Positions 1 to 5,726 of a stretch of DNA of 6,666 nt are shown here, piece after piece (the stretch's first letter is position 1; every line of letters begins with the position of its first letter). A program made the position numbers and the translations under genes. The DNA lies in contig JALWRV010000185.1 of assembly GCA_027080545.1 (NCBI GenBank), positions 1 through 6,666 of the forward strand. The letters are read 5' to 3'. The DNA comes from Parvularculaceae bacterium (GTDB lineage: Bacteria; Pseudomonadota; Alphaproteobacteria; Caulobacterales; Parvularculaceae). A model generated the notes under the pieces. It was not told the origin of the DNA. It saw nothing but the letters and a program-made list of their open reading frames with translations, and ran no database searches.

Positions 1-1
1 T

Positions 2-292
2 GAAGAAAAAACAAGCTCCCCCGCCCGTTCCGGCCTTCGCGCTGCGCTCAATGTCAGCACGCTTATCTATTTGCTCGTCGCCAGCATGTTGGTGGGGTTT
101 GTGTTGGCGACCCTTGGGCTAAATCCGGTTGATTTCTGGCGCGGTTTGGTGCGCGGCATTGGCGAGCTGTTCCGGTCTTTGATTGATCTTGGCTGGGGCG
201 CGATTTATTCGATCATTTCCTATGTGCTGCTTGGGGCCGTGATTGTCGTGCCGATCTGGCTGATTATCCAACTGACCAACCGGCGCAAATAA
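2..292 (+). CDS. DUF6460-like small integral membrane protein, 3' part
   Basis: This is the C-terminal 96 residues of a small membrane protein whose start lies upstream of the window. The frame is open from base 2, and no ATG occurs in frame before base 86, inside the first membrane helix. Two hydrophobic segments are visible: one around STLIYLLVASMLVGFVLATL and one around YVLLGAVIVVPIWLIIQL, ending in a basic tail (NRRK). Between them is an amphipathic stretch (LNPVDFWRGLVRGIGELFRSL). The pattern of a first helix with VGFVLATLGLNPVDF and a second with LLGAxIVVPxWLI resembles the alphaproteobacterial DUF6460 group, recalled from memory and not searched. Function is unknown. The gene converges on the minus-strand regulator gene with only 15 bases between the two stop codons, and no hairpin terminator is visible there. 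An internal TTG start at 71 would cut the first helix and is less likely. Confidence 0.75.
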   Translation, partial: EEKTSSPARSGLRAALNVSTLIYLLVASMLVGFVLATLGLNPVDFWRGLVRGIGELFRSLIDLGWGAIYSIISYVLLGAVIVVPIWLIIQLTNRRK

Positions 293-307
293 ACCGCCAT
301 CAATTCT

Positions 308-625
308 CTATAATAGGCCTTGCAAATTCTTGATATAGGCAAGCCACGCCTCGCGCCCCTTGTCGGTTAGGGCGCATAGGGTTTGCGGGCGACGGCCTTG
401 AAAGCGTTTCTTCACACGCACATAGCCGGCATCTTCCAATTTGCGGATATGAACCGATAGGTTTCCGTCGGTTACTTCCAGCTTTTTCTTCAATTCGGTA
501 AAATCAGCGGTCCCCGCCGTGGACAAATAAGCCATTAAAGCAAGCCGCACCCGCCCATGAATGACATCGTCTATCTTCTGATAGTCGAAGCCTTTCTGTT
601 CTTCTTTGGCCGCTTTATCACTCAT
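308..625 (-). CDS. Small winged-helix transcriptional regulator
   Basis: This 105-residue protein is almost entirely one winged-helix DNA-binding domain of the MarR/ArsR-like type (the single-domain HTH_34 style). Residues 20-38 form the first helices (DVIHGRVRLALMAYL). Residues 42-69 contain the helix-turn-helix (FTELKKKLEVTDGNLSVHIRKLEDAGYV). Residues 70-87 form the wing, rich in Lys and Arg (VKKRFQGRRPQTLCALT), followed by a C-terminal helix likely used for dimerisation. It has no ligand-binding or receiver domain. It is the second gene of a minus-strand operon, 28 bases after the stop of the membrane-protein gene. The ATG is preceded by an AAGGAAAG sequence 11 bases upstream. Small winged-helix genes paired with a multi-pass membrane protein are common and usually repress their own operon. 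The palindrome over the operon promoter at 1311-1333 is the obvious candidate target, by inference. Confidence 0.85.
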   Translation of the reverse strand: MSDKAAKEEQKGFDYQKIDDVIHGRVRLALMAYLSTAGTADFTELKKKLEVTDGNLSVHIRKLEDAGYVRVKKRFQGRRPQTLCALTDKGREAWLAYIKNLQGLL

Positions 626-653
626 CGGCAGACTAGCTTTCCTTTTGATCGCC

Positions 654-1271
654 CTATTGTTTGCCCTGCTTTTTCAGCATAATCCACCCCGGCACAGCGA
701 CCACCCCATAGGTGCCGAAAGCCGCCAGCAGCAAATAATAATCCTGGGCGATGGTCAAAATTAGCGCCGGCATCAAGATCAGGGAAATAAAGGCCACAAT
801 AAACATCCATTTCTCACCGGAAACCGTGGCCGCTATGGAAAAGGCCACGGCATAAAGACCAAAAGCAACCGGATAGAGGGTCGCAAACAAGAATCCGATA
901 GGCATGTCGCTCTCGCGATAAATATAAAGCGCCGCCAATAGAGAAAAGAAATAGGTGGTCATAAACAGACCACACCCAAACCACGCGGTTGTCACCGCCT
1001 GATTGGAAAACGAGTGTGACCCCTCATGGTGCGCAGTCTTGCGCCCTAGCCAAAAGCCGACCACCCACCCCAAGACCAATACGCCGGTCCAAAACCAGGC
1101 CATGGAAAAGGGCAGGTGCAGATGTCCCTGATCGCGTAAATATTGCACCAAACCCGCACTTCCGATCAGCACCCCCCAAAGCAGAAAATGCTCGCCCCCG
1201 ACCAGCGGCATGGAGCGCCCCTTCTCTGCCATTTCCTTGATATAGGCCAGATCTTCATTCGGATTAGCCAT
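654..1271 (-). CDS. Six-pass integral membrane protein of unknown function
   Basis: This 205-residue protein has a short soluble N-terminus (residues 1-26) followed by about six hydrophobic segments, near residues 27-45, 56-76, 92-118, 124-150, 153-174 and 177-198. It ends in a basic tail (LKKQGKQ). The N-terminal DLAYIKEMAEKGRSMPLVGGEHFLLWG pattern, a helix followed by GG and the first membrane span, is a feature I associate with uncharacterised membrane proteins encoded beside small winged-helix regulators. No enzyme or transporter motif is recognisable, so I assign no function. The ATG start is supported by GGGAG 8 bases upstream (minus strand 1283-1279) and by a strong promoter with an overlapping palindrome further upstream. 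It is the first gene of the operon with the regulator at 308-625. The inferred role is a membrane protein whose level is set by its partner repressor. Confidence 0.8.
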   Translation of the reverse strand: MANPNEDLAYIKEMAEKGRSMPLVGGEHFLLWGVLIGSAGLVQYLRDQGHLHLPFSMAWFWTGVLVLGWVVGFWLGRKTAHHEGSHSFSNQAVTTAWFGCGLFMTTYFFSLLAALYIYRESDMPIGFLFATLYPVAFGLYAVAFSIAATVSGEKWMFIVAFISLILMPALILTIAQDYYLLLAAFGTYGVVAVPGWIMLKKQGKQ

Positions 1272-1310
1272 TTAGATCTCCCATGTTGATTGGCGATTCG
1301 CTAACTGCAA

Positions 1311-1333
1311 ATAACTTTGTATTGCAAAGTTAT
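1311..1333. promoter_or_regulatory. Perfect 9+9 inverted repeat, probable operator
   Basis: ATAACTTTG (1311-1319) and CAAAGTTAT (1325-1333) are exact reverse complements separated by TATTG. The size and two-fold symmetry suit a winged-helix dimer. It covers the -10 and part of the spacer of the operon promoter. There is no T-tract beyond it and it lies upstream of the first gene, so a terminator is unlikely. Binding by the regulator encoded at 308-625 is inferred. Confidence 0.65.
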
Positions 1334-1344
1334 GCTCGTGTCAA
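1316..1344 (-). promoter_or_regulatory. Sigma-70-type promoter of the membrane protein/regulator operon
   Basis: Read on the minus strand, a perfect TTGACA (1344-1339) is followed after exactly 17 bases by TACAAA (1321-1316), which matches four of six bases of the TATAAT consensus. The ATG at 1271 lies about 45 bases beyond the -10, leaving a short leader that contains the GGGAG ribosome-binding site. The -10 sits inside the inverted repeat at 1311-1333, so a protein bound there would block polymerase. Confidence 0.65.
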
Positions 1345-1393
1345 GGGTCGTGATGGCGTCAGGGGTAATGATAGAGTCAAAGGTAATGACATT
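1340..1393. repeat. Three imperfect 18-bp direct repeats upstream of the operon promoter
   Basis: The three units are GTCAAGGGTCGTGATGGC (1340-1357), GTCAGGGGTAATGATAGA (1358-1375) and GTCAAAGGTAATGACATT (1376-1393). They share the pattern GTCA..GGT..TGA. The first unit overlaps the -35 element of the promoter read on the minus strand. A spacing of 18 bases is not quite two helical turns. The repeats could be a second regulator-binding array or a simple duplication; the sequence does not decide. Confidence 0.55.
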
Positions 1394-1427
1394 ATCAAGC
1401 GCCCATGCCACACACACCAAACAAAAT

Positions 1428-2126
1428 CTATTCAATCTTATTACTCTTCATCAAATTATGCCGAGCACATAGGATCTGGATATTTTCCACCTTCATCGAT
1501 GTTCCACCTTTCGAAAAAGGCAAAACATGATCAAAATGCAACTCGTCCGTAGCACCGCATTCAACACATTTACCGCCATCACGTTGCCACACTTCTCTTT
1601 TCACACTAGATGGTATAACCCGCGTGCGATCTAATTTCTTATTCATTTTATTTACGTTTATTGTATTATTGTCGAAATTTTCAATTGCCAATAATTTGAA
1701 TTTGAACACTTTTCTCTCGCCGGCATCCTCAATCCACGAATCTACTAAGTGGAAAAAACCATTGTCAGACCAAACACCCTTCAATATTTTTTCATAAACT
1801 CGGACAACCTCCGGATTCCGCCCACTTGATTTATACTCTTGAGCGGCTTTATGAAACTTTCCGTTTTGAGTCAAAACTCCAGAAGGCCGAACACGCGGCT
1901 GATCGACTAGCTTGGGATAGGGAACTTTTGAAGACCTAGCCTCATCATGCCCTTCATAAATTAAAACAGTTCCTCTATCTTTAATTTGATCTTGGTAGGG
2001 AGAGTTCTTACGAATGGACATCAAAATCACAGAATAATTTCCAGCCAGTTGGAAATTCATCCCCCTTTGAAGGCTAGTTTTTTCCTGTCGGCACATCTCA
2101 TGATATGCAATAATATTGCCTCTCAT
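1428..2126 (-). CDS. HNH endonuclease with N-terminal SRA-like domain (type IV-like restriction)
   Basis: This 232-residue protein has two parts. Residues about 28-146 look like an SRA/YDG-type domain: NYSVILMS, then Y44-DQ, GTVLIYEGHD, VDQP (74-77), LTQNGKF, VRVYEKI, G-FHLVDSW and KVFKFKL follow in the order typical of that fold, which reads modified cytosines in DNA. Residues 147-168 form a polar linker. Residues 169-232 are an HNH nuclease with zinc-type CVEC (C187, C190) and CARH (C220, H223), the H197-x-D199-H200 pair and N215. The likely role is cleavage of incoming modified DNA in the cytoplasm, as in McrA-like enzymes. The ATG has GAGAGAG 5 bases upstream. The gene and its flanks are visibly more AT-rich than the neighbours, and codon use differs, suggesting horizontal acquisition. 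No methyltransferase accompanies it, which fits a modification-dependent enzyme. The nuclease call is firm; the specificity is inference. Confidence 0.88.
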   Translation of the reverse strand: MRGNIIAYHEMCRQEKTSLQRGMNFQLAGNYSVILMSIRKNSPYQDQIKDRGTVLIYEGHDEARSSKVPYPKLVDQPRVRPSGVLTQNGKFHKAAQEYKSSGRNPEVVRVYEKILKGVWSDNGFFHLVDSWIEDAGERKVFKFKLLAIENFDNNTINVNKMNKKLDRTRVIPSSVKREVWQRDGGKCVECGATDELHFDHVLPFSKGGTSMKVENIQILCARHNLMKSNKIE

Positions 2127-2232
2127 ATAACTCTCTCGAATAAAATTTCGGTCACCACTCTTGATGCGAAGTTAGCTTAATTTGCAAAATAATTCACGCA
2201 ATCTCTTTGTTTTTCCACATCCTTGCTCCTTT

Positions 2233-2244
2233 GGTCATTTGACC
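2233..2244. promoter_or_regulatory. Short palindrome with a TTGACC -35-like element
   Basis: GGTCA-TT-TGACC is a 5+5 inverted repeat about 50 bases upstream of the lipoprotein gene. Its right arm overlaps TTGACC (2239-2244), a good -35 match. The best element 17 bases downstream is TTAACT (2262-2267), which matches only three of six -10 positions. It is a weak candidate for the promoter/operator of the lipoprotein-dehydrogenase pair. Confidence 0.3.
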
Positions 2245-2283
2245 CCGCTCTCACTTCGTTCTTAACTGTCGTATCTAATGAGA

Positions 2284-2290
2284 GAGGAGA
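2284..2290 (+). promoter_or_regulatory. Ribosome-binding site that sets the lipoprotein start
   Basis: GAGGAGA lies 5 bases before the ATG at 2296. An in-frame ATG at 2278 lies ahead of this site and would bury it in coding sequence, so 2296 is the better start. Confidence 0.7.
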
Positions 2291-2295
2291 CCCAA

Positions 2296-2781
2296 ATGCC
2301 GTTCCCGACCTATCGAGCCACCCTGTTCGCCTTTGCTGGTGCATTGCTCGGCCTTATCGGCTGTTCATCACCGGTGCCATCAGATATGTTTTTGAGCCTT
2401 TCCGTCTCGACCCGGGATGTAATGGTTCAAACCATCATCAATGATAAGCCCAATGATTTTCTCTCCAGTGACAGCGGTTTTATGGCCGCTGCCATCCCCC
2501 TCAACAAATTGGTCAAGGCCGGCGACAATCAGGTGCGCTTTGTGCTTACCCCACTGCCGGACAAAAATGATTTATCCCCCTATTTTTTCGCCCATCTCGA
2601 AATTGCCATGGAAGGCGATATTGTCGACACAAGCACCACCACCTTGCCAAAACTGTTTTCGCTCGCATTATCAGATCAACAAATCGCGGCCCTGACAGCG
2701 GGGGAAACTCTTACCATCGAAAAAAATTTCTCTATCAATCGCGCTGAACTGGAAGCCATCAAAATGGCAGCAAAACCGTAA
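2296..2781 (+). CDS. Predicted lipoprotein of unknown function
   Basis: This 161-residue protein begins with a lipoprotein signal peptide: a short N-terminus with R7, a hydrophobic stretch (ATLFAFAGALLG), then the lipobox L20-I-G-C23. Cleavage before C23 and lipid attachment are predicted. Serine follows the cysteine rather than aspartate, so outer-membrane sorting is expected under the usual rule. The mature part alternates short beta-like segments (VMVQTIINDKPN, NQVRFVLTPLP, FFAHLEIAMEG). It includes a PLNKLVKAGDNQVRF stretch like those seen in small beta-sandwich domains, and ends in a charged helix. I do not recognise a family. The start at 2296 is chosen from GAGGAGA 5 bases upstream; starting at 2278 would add six residues. 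The dehydrogenase gene follows after 21 bases on the same strand, so the two are probably co-transcribed, but nothing shows a shared function. Confidence 0.75.
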   Translation: MPFPTYRATLFAFAGALLGLIGCSSPVPSDMFLSLSVSTRDVMVQTIINDKPNDFLSSDSGFMAAAIPLNKLVKAGDNQVRFVLTPLPDKNDLSPYFFAHLEIAMEGDIVDTSTTTLPKLFSLALSDQQIAALTAGETLTIEKNFSINRAELEAIKMAAKP

Positions 2782-2790
2782 AGCCAAAAT

Positions 2791-2795
2791 GAGGA
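2791..2795 (+). promoter_or_regulatory. Ribosome-binding site supporting a TTG start
   Basis: GAGGA lies 7 bases before the TTG at 2803. The nearby ATG at 2789 is out of frame and reaches a stop after five codons, so TTG is the start of the dehydrogenase. Confidence 0.65.
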
Positions 2796-2802
2796 TAAGC
2801 TC

Positions 2803-3864
2803 TTGATCATTTTTGTCACCGGCGGTTCCGGCTATATCGGCCGCAATCTCATTCGGGATCTTCGTGAGCAAGGCCACACAATCCGCGCCCTTGCCCGCTC
2901 CGAACGCGCCGCCGCCATCGTCGAAAGTCTGGGGGCAGAACCGGTGCGCGGGGATTTGTTCGATGATCAGGCGTTAAAGCGTGGCATGGAAGGGGCCGAT
3001 ATCCTATTCCACCTTGCCGCGGATACCGATCATGGTCGCGGCACTAAGGCGCAAATGGCCGCCAATCAAAACGGCACCGCCCGTGCCTATGCCGCCGCTA
3101 AAGCCAGCGCCATAAAACGCGCCATTCACCTTTCCACCGAAGCGGTCCTACTGACCGGTGAACCGCTGATCGACGCCGATGAGACCACCCCCCTGCCCAC
3201 GCACTTTCCCGGCGCCTATTCCGCCAGCAAAGCCGCCGCCGAACAAATTGCCCTTAACGCCGCCACCCATGGGCTAGAAGTGATTGTTGTGCGCCCGCGT
3301 TTTGTTTGGGGGCGCGACGACACCACCGCCTTGCCCGCCTTGGTGGACGCCGCCCGCAATGGCAAATTAAAATGGATTGATGGGGGCCATTATAAAACCA
3401 GCACCACCCATATCGCCAATCTGTGCCATGGCCTGAAACTGGCATTGGAAAAAGGGGAAAGCGGAGAGGTTTATTTTATCACGGATGGCCCGCCCGTCGA
3501 ATTTCGTGCCTTCATCACAGACCTTTTGGCCACCCGCACCATCGCGCCCCCCACGGGCGAGGTGCCCCGGGCGGCGGTAAAACTGGTTATAAAAATCGGC
3601 GAAGTCTTAAACCGCTTAAGCTTCGGGGTCATCACCCCGCCCATGTCGATGCAAGAATATGCCACTTTGGGTGTTGCGGTGACCCTCAACATCCACAAGG
3701 CCAAAACCAAGCTGGGCTATCGCCCGATCATCAGCCGCGATGAGGGCTTGCGCGAACTTATCACAATCCGAGAAGACACTGGCCGAGAAGACACTGGCCG
3801 AGAAGACACTGGCCGAGAAGACACTGGCCGAGAAGACACTGGCCAACAAAAGATGAGCCAATAA
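2803..3864 (+). CDS. Extended SDR: NAD(P)-dependent epimerase/dehydratase or 3-beta-HSD-like, with a REDTG repeat tail
   Basis: This 353-residue cytoplasmic protein is an extended short-chain dehydrogenase/reductase. It opens with the nucleotide-binding motif TGGSGYIG (residues 6-13), followed by the acidic GDLFD (50-54). The catalytic set appears as HLSTEAV (S111/T112) and Y139-SAS-K143. VRPRFVWG (163-170) and TSTTHI then YFITDG in the C-terminal half are typical of the 3-beta-hydroxysteroid dehydrogenase-like/epimerase group. The substrate cannot be told. Family members normally end near YRPIISRDEGL. Here residues 323-347 are five perfect REDTG pentapeptides from a 15-bp tandem repeat, then QQKMSQ. 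This tail is charged, probably unstructured and probably dispensable for catalysis. The start is TTG because the glycine-rich strand begins immediately and GAGGA lies 7 bases before it. It lies downstream of the lipoprotein gene in a likely two-gene operon. Confidence 0.9.
   Translation: MIIFVTGGSGYIGRNLIRDLREQGHTIRALARSERAAAIVESLGAEPVRGDLFDDQALKRGMEGADILFHLAADTDHGRGTKAQMAANQNGTARAYAAAKASAIKRAIHLSTEAVLLTGEPLIDADETTPLPTHFPGAYSASKAAAEQIALNAATHGLEVIVVRPRFVWGRDDTTALPALVDAARNGKLKWIDGGHYKTSTTHIANLCHGLKLALEKGESGEVYFITDGPPVEFRAFITDLLATRTIAPPTGEVPRAAVKLVIKIGEVLNRLSFGVITPPMSMQEYATLGVAVTLNIHKAKTKLGYRPIISRDEGLRELITIREDTGREDTGREDTGREDTGREDTGQQKMSQ
3768..3842 (+). repeat. Tandem repeat: five perfect copies of a 15-bp unit inside the dehydrogenase gene
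   Basis: The unit CCGAGAAGACACTGG occurs five times without interruption or mismatch (3768-3782, 3783-3797, 3798-3812, 3813-3827, 3828-3842). Fifteen is a multiple of three, so copy-number changes keep the frame and only change the number of REDTG pentapeptides. Perfect identity suggests recent expansion. There are no spacers, so it is not a CRISPR array. Confidence 0.97.
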
Positions 3865-3894
3865 GGCATAAGTCAATTTTAAAGGAAAAAGGGT

Positions 3895-3943
3895 GGCGGG
3901 GTACCATCGAGGGGGAACGAGGGGATAAGATAAGCACCCCGCC
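3895..3943. repeat. Inverted repeat with 8-bp arms downstream of the dehydrogenase gene
   Basis: GGCGGGGT (3895-3902) and ACCCCGCC (3936-3943) are exact reverse complements, separated by 33 purine-rich bases (GAGGGGGAACGAGGGG). No T-run follows, so it is not a standard intrinsic terminator. It may stabilise the 3' end of the transcript. Function unknown. Confidence 0.45.
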
Positions 3944-3995
3944 TGACCGCATTCGTCGCCTAAACCTGAAAAACCAGATTAAACGGCGAGCTCGG

Positions 3996-4030
3996 CCTCA
4001 CCCCCAATGTGGGGTCGACGAGGGGTTTTT
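3996..4030 (+). terminator. Possible intrinsic terminator after the dehydrogenase gene
   Basis: CCTC-ACCCC (3996-4004) can pair with GGGGT (4011-4015) and GAGG (4020-4023), with an internal CGAC bulge, and T5 follows at 4026-4030. ACCCC could instead pair with the second GGGGT at 4022-4026, placing the stem directly before the T-run. It lies about 130 bases past the stop codon, between convergent genes. The bulged stem and the distance keep confidence modest. Confidence 0.4.
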
Positions 4031-4095
4031 AAAGGGCTGGGCACGATTGATTGCATGACTTTTTCGTTACCTTCCAAAGCCCCCCAAAGATGCGC

Positions 4096-4506
4096 CTATT
4101 TTACTTTGATTTCATGGCGAATTTCGCCAGAGGCCATTTCCACCAAAACAATTTCCTGACCTTCATTGGTATAGAGGGTTAAAATCAACATATCCCCATC
4201 GAGTTGGGTGCCGGTAATCACCGCATCATCGGGCAGATCTATGGTCAACTCTTTGGGTAATTCCGCACGGTTTGCCGCTTGTGCCTGTTCCAACATTAAG
4301 GCCTCTTCGGCGGCGGCTTTTTCGGCGACTCTGGCTTCGCGCATCGATTTCGGGCCCACCGTAACCATTAAAATCACAAAGGTGATCGCCGCCACAACCA
4401 GCATCACCCCAAGCCCCACCACCAGCAGTTTCAACATCAACAGGTTGGGGACAGGGTTTACCTCTTCGGAAGGCTGGTCCTGATTGTCTTTCACATCATC
4501 ATTCAT
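4096..4506 (-). CDS. Single-pass membrane protein, DUF6476-like
   Basis: This 136-residue protein starts with a short acidic cytoplasmic N-terminus (MNDDVKDNQDQPSEE). One transmembrane helix follows at about residues 24-50 (LLMLKLLVVGLGVMLVVAAITFVILMV). Next comes an Ala/Glu-rich helical stretch, possibly coiled coil (REARVAEKAAAEEALMLEQAQAANRAEL). It ends in a small beta-rich domain (LTIDLPDDAVITGTQLDGDMLILTLYTNEGQEIVLVEMASGEIRHEIKV), probably in the periplasm. The layout of one helix, a linker with LPKEL-LP, and a closing domain ending in ASGEIRHEI resembles DUF6476 proteins, recalled as alphaproteobacterial neighbours of RluD and RpoH genes; this was not searched. I chose ATG at 4506 because AGGA sits 7 bases upstream. 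A TTG at 4512 would lie one base from that site. It is divergent from rluD and convergent with the dehydrogenase gene. Confidence 0.75.
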   Translation of the reverse strand: MNDDVKDNQDQPSEEVNPVPNLLMLKLLVVGLGVMLVVAAITFVILMVTVGPKSMREARVAEKAAAEEALMLEQAQAANRAELPKELTIDLPDDAVITGTQLDGDMLILTLYTNEGQEIVLVEMASGEIRHEIKVK

Positions 4507-4541
4507 GTTCAATTCCTAGAATAGCCTGCGCTGGCGGGATC

Positions 4542-4559
4542 ACGGGACATTACGGGACA
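4542..4559. repeat. Short direct repeat ACGGGACA in the divergent intergenic region
   Basis: ACGGGACA occurs at 4542-4549 and again at 4552-4559, a period of 10 bases or about one helical turn, between the divergent membrane-protein and rluD genes. It could be a regulator site or chance. No convincing promoter for either gene is visible here. Confidence 0.35.
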
Positions 4560-4624
4560 GACAAGGGCAGACGATGGCCAAGGCCATTTGCCAGCCCCGA
4601 TATTCTCGCTTAAGAGCACATCTT

Positions 4625-5671
4625 ATGACCATTGGGGATGAAAATGACAAGGGCAGTGAGGGCCCGATTAGGCTGGAAGTAGCACCAGAAAATGACCGCA
4701 TGCGCCTTGATAAATGGCTTTCGGAGCAATTGCCGGACATTACCCGCACCCGCCTAAAGGCCCTTATCGAGGACGGCCAGATCCACCGCGACGACCAAAA
4801 AACCACCAACCCATCAGCCAAAATTCGCGACGGGGAAGTCTATAGCCTCACCATTCCGCCTCTGGCCGACCCAACCCCGCAAGCCGAAAATATCCCCCTC
4901 GATATTCTTTATGAAGATGATGATTTGATCGTGCTGGAAAAACCCGTGGGGCTGGTGGTCCACCCCGGGGCGGGCAATTGGAGCGGAACCTTGGTCAACG
5001 CCCTGCTCTATCATTGCGGGGATAGCCTATCGGGCATTGGCGGGGTGGCCAGACCCGGCATTGTCCACCGGCTTGATAAGGACACCTCCGGGGTGATGGT
5101 GGTGGCCAAACATGACCGCGCCCATCACCGTCTTTCCAAACAATTTTCCAAACACACGATTGAGCGGGCCTATCTGGCGCTCACCAATGGGGCCCCGCGC
5201 CCGGGCTTTGGCACCATCGACAAACCGCTGACCCGCGCGCCATCTGACCGCAAAAAAATTGCCGTCGCCCGCGAACCATTTGGCCCCAACGCCCGCCACG
5301 CCATCACCCATTATAAAGTGCAGGCCAGCTATGGTCTGGATCGCGGTAAATTGCCCGGCGAAGCGGTGGCCGCGCTGGTGGCGTGTCGATTAGAGACCGG
5401 CCGCACCCACCAGATCAGGGTGCATATGGCCCATCAGGGCCACCCGCTGATCGGCGACCAAACCTATGGCAACGGCCCGGGGCTGGCGGGGTTAAAACCC
5501 GGCGATGACGCCGCCGACCATGCCATTGCCACTATCCGGGCCTTTAATCGCCAAGCTCTCCACGCCCATCTCCTCGGCTTTACCCACCCCATCAGCGGCG
5601 AAGAAATGCGTTTCCAGCGCCCACCCCCGGCGGATTTTCAAGCCCTGCAACAGGCCCTAGAGGCCCTGTGA
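4625..5671 (+). CDS. rluD: 23S rRNA pseudouridine synthase, RluA/RluD family
   Basis: This enzyme isomerises uridines to pseudouridine in RNA. The layout matches RluD, which in E. coli modifies 23S rRNA helix 69 (positions 1911, 1915, 1917). From ATG 4625 it has 348 residues, the usual RluD length. An acidic leader comes first, then an S4 RNA-binding domain at about residues 25-75 (MRLDKWLSEQLPDITRTRLKALIEDGQI). The catalytic domain has ILYEDDDLIVLEKPVGLVVHPG, then the signature H148-RLDKDTSG with the expected catalytic aspartate D151, then RLETGRTHQIRVHMAHQGHPLIGD. The nearest Shine-Dalgarno-like sequence to 4625 is AAGAG, 8 bases upstream. An in-frame ATG at 4574 with AAGGG 6 bases upstream would add 17 residues (MAKAICQPRYSRLRAHL), which do not look like the family, so it is second choice. 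rpoH follows on the same strand. The exact target uridines are inferred from family membership. Confidence 0.93.
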   Translation: MTIGDENDKGSEGPIRLEVAPENDRMRLDKWLSEQLPDITRTRLKALIEDGQIHRDDQKTTNPSAKIRDGEVYSLTIPPLADPTPQAENIPLDILYEDDDLIVLEKPVGLVVHPGAGNWSGTLVNALLYHCGDSLSGIGGVARPGIVHRLDKDTSGVMVVAKHDRAHHRLSKQFSKHTIERAYLALTNGAPRPGFGTIDKPLTRAPSDRKKIAVAREPFGPNARHAITHYKVQASYGLDRGKLPGEAVAALVACRLETGRTHQIRVHMAHQGHPLIGDQTYGNGPGLAGLKPGDDAADHAIATIRAFNRQALHAHLLGFTHPISGEEMRFQRPPPADFQALQQALEAL

Positions 5672-5693
5672 TCAGGGCTGCCACGGGTTTTTT
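5663..5693 (+). terminator. Probable intrinsic terminator overlapping the rluD stop codon
   Basis: CCCTGTG (5664-5670) pairs with CACGGG (5682-5687) with one bulged T, followed directly by T6 (5688-5693). A competing hairpin, GCCCTG (5663-5668) with CAGGGC (5673-5678) and loop TGAT, encloses the TGA stop at 5669-5671. Either would end rluD transcription before rpoH and make rpoH depend on its own promoter. Confidence 0.5.
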
Positions 5694-5726
5694 CCTGCCG
5701 AATTGACAAAAATTAACCCCTGACGC

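Noticed and set aside
1283..1552. Plus-strand open frame with VKGRDG/VRGNDR/VKGNDI repeats
   Set aside because: It runs through the promoter and operator and into the antisense of the nuclease gene. The peptide repeats only reflect the 18-bp DNA repeats, and no ribosome-binding site supports it.
2127..2222. Promoter for the HNH nuclease gene
   Set aside because: AT-rich TTGCAA- and TTGCGT-like elements are present on the minus strand, but none has a convincing -10 at proper spacing.
3768..3842. CRISPR array
   Set aside because: The copies are contiguous with no spacers, the unit is only 15 bases, and the repeat is in frame inside a coding sequence.
3616..3952. Minus-strand open frames with repeated SVFSA or LLGQC peptides
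   Set aside because: These are antisense readings of the 15-bp repeat in the dehydrogenase gene, whose plus-strand frame has clear family motifs.
4507..4512. TTG start at 4512 for the single-pass membrane protein
   Set aside because: The only ribosome-binding-like AGGA would be one base away. ATG at 4506 has it at 7 bases.
4574..4624. ATG 4574 as the rluD start
   Set aside because: It is not excluded, as AAGGG lies 6 bases upstream, but the extra 17 residues do not resemble the family N-terminus, so 4625 is preferred.
5703..5708. TTGACA as the -35 of a housekeeping rpoH promoter
   Set aside because: No acceptable -10 occurs 16-18 bases downstream; that stretch reads GCCTTCACA.
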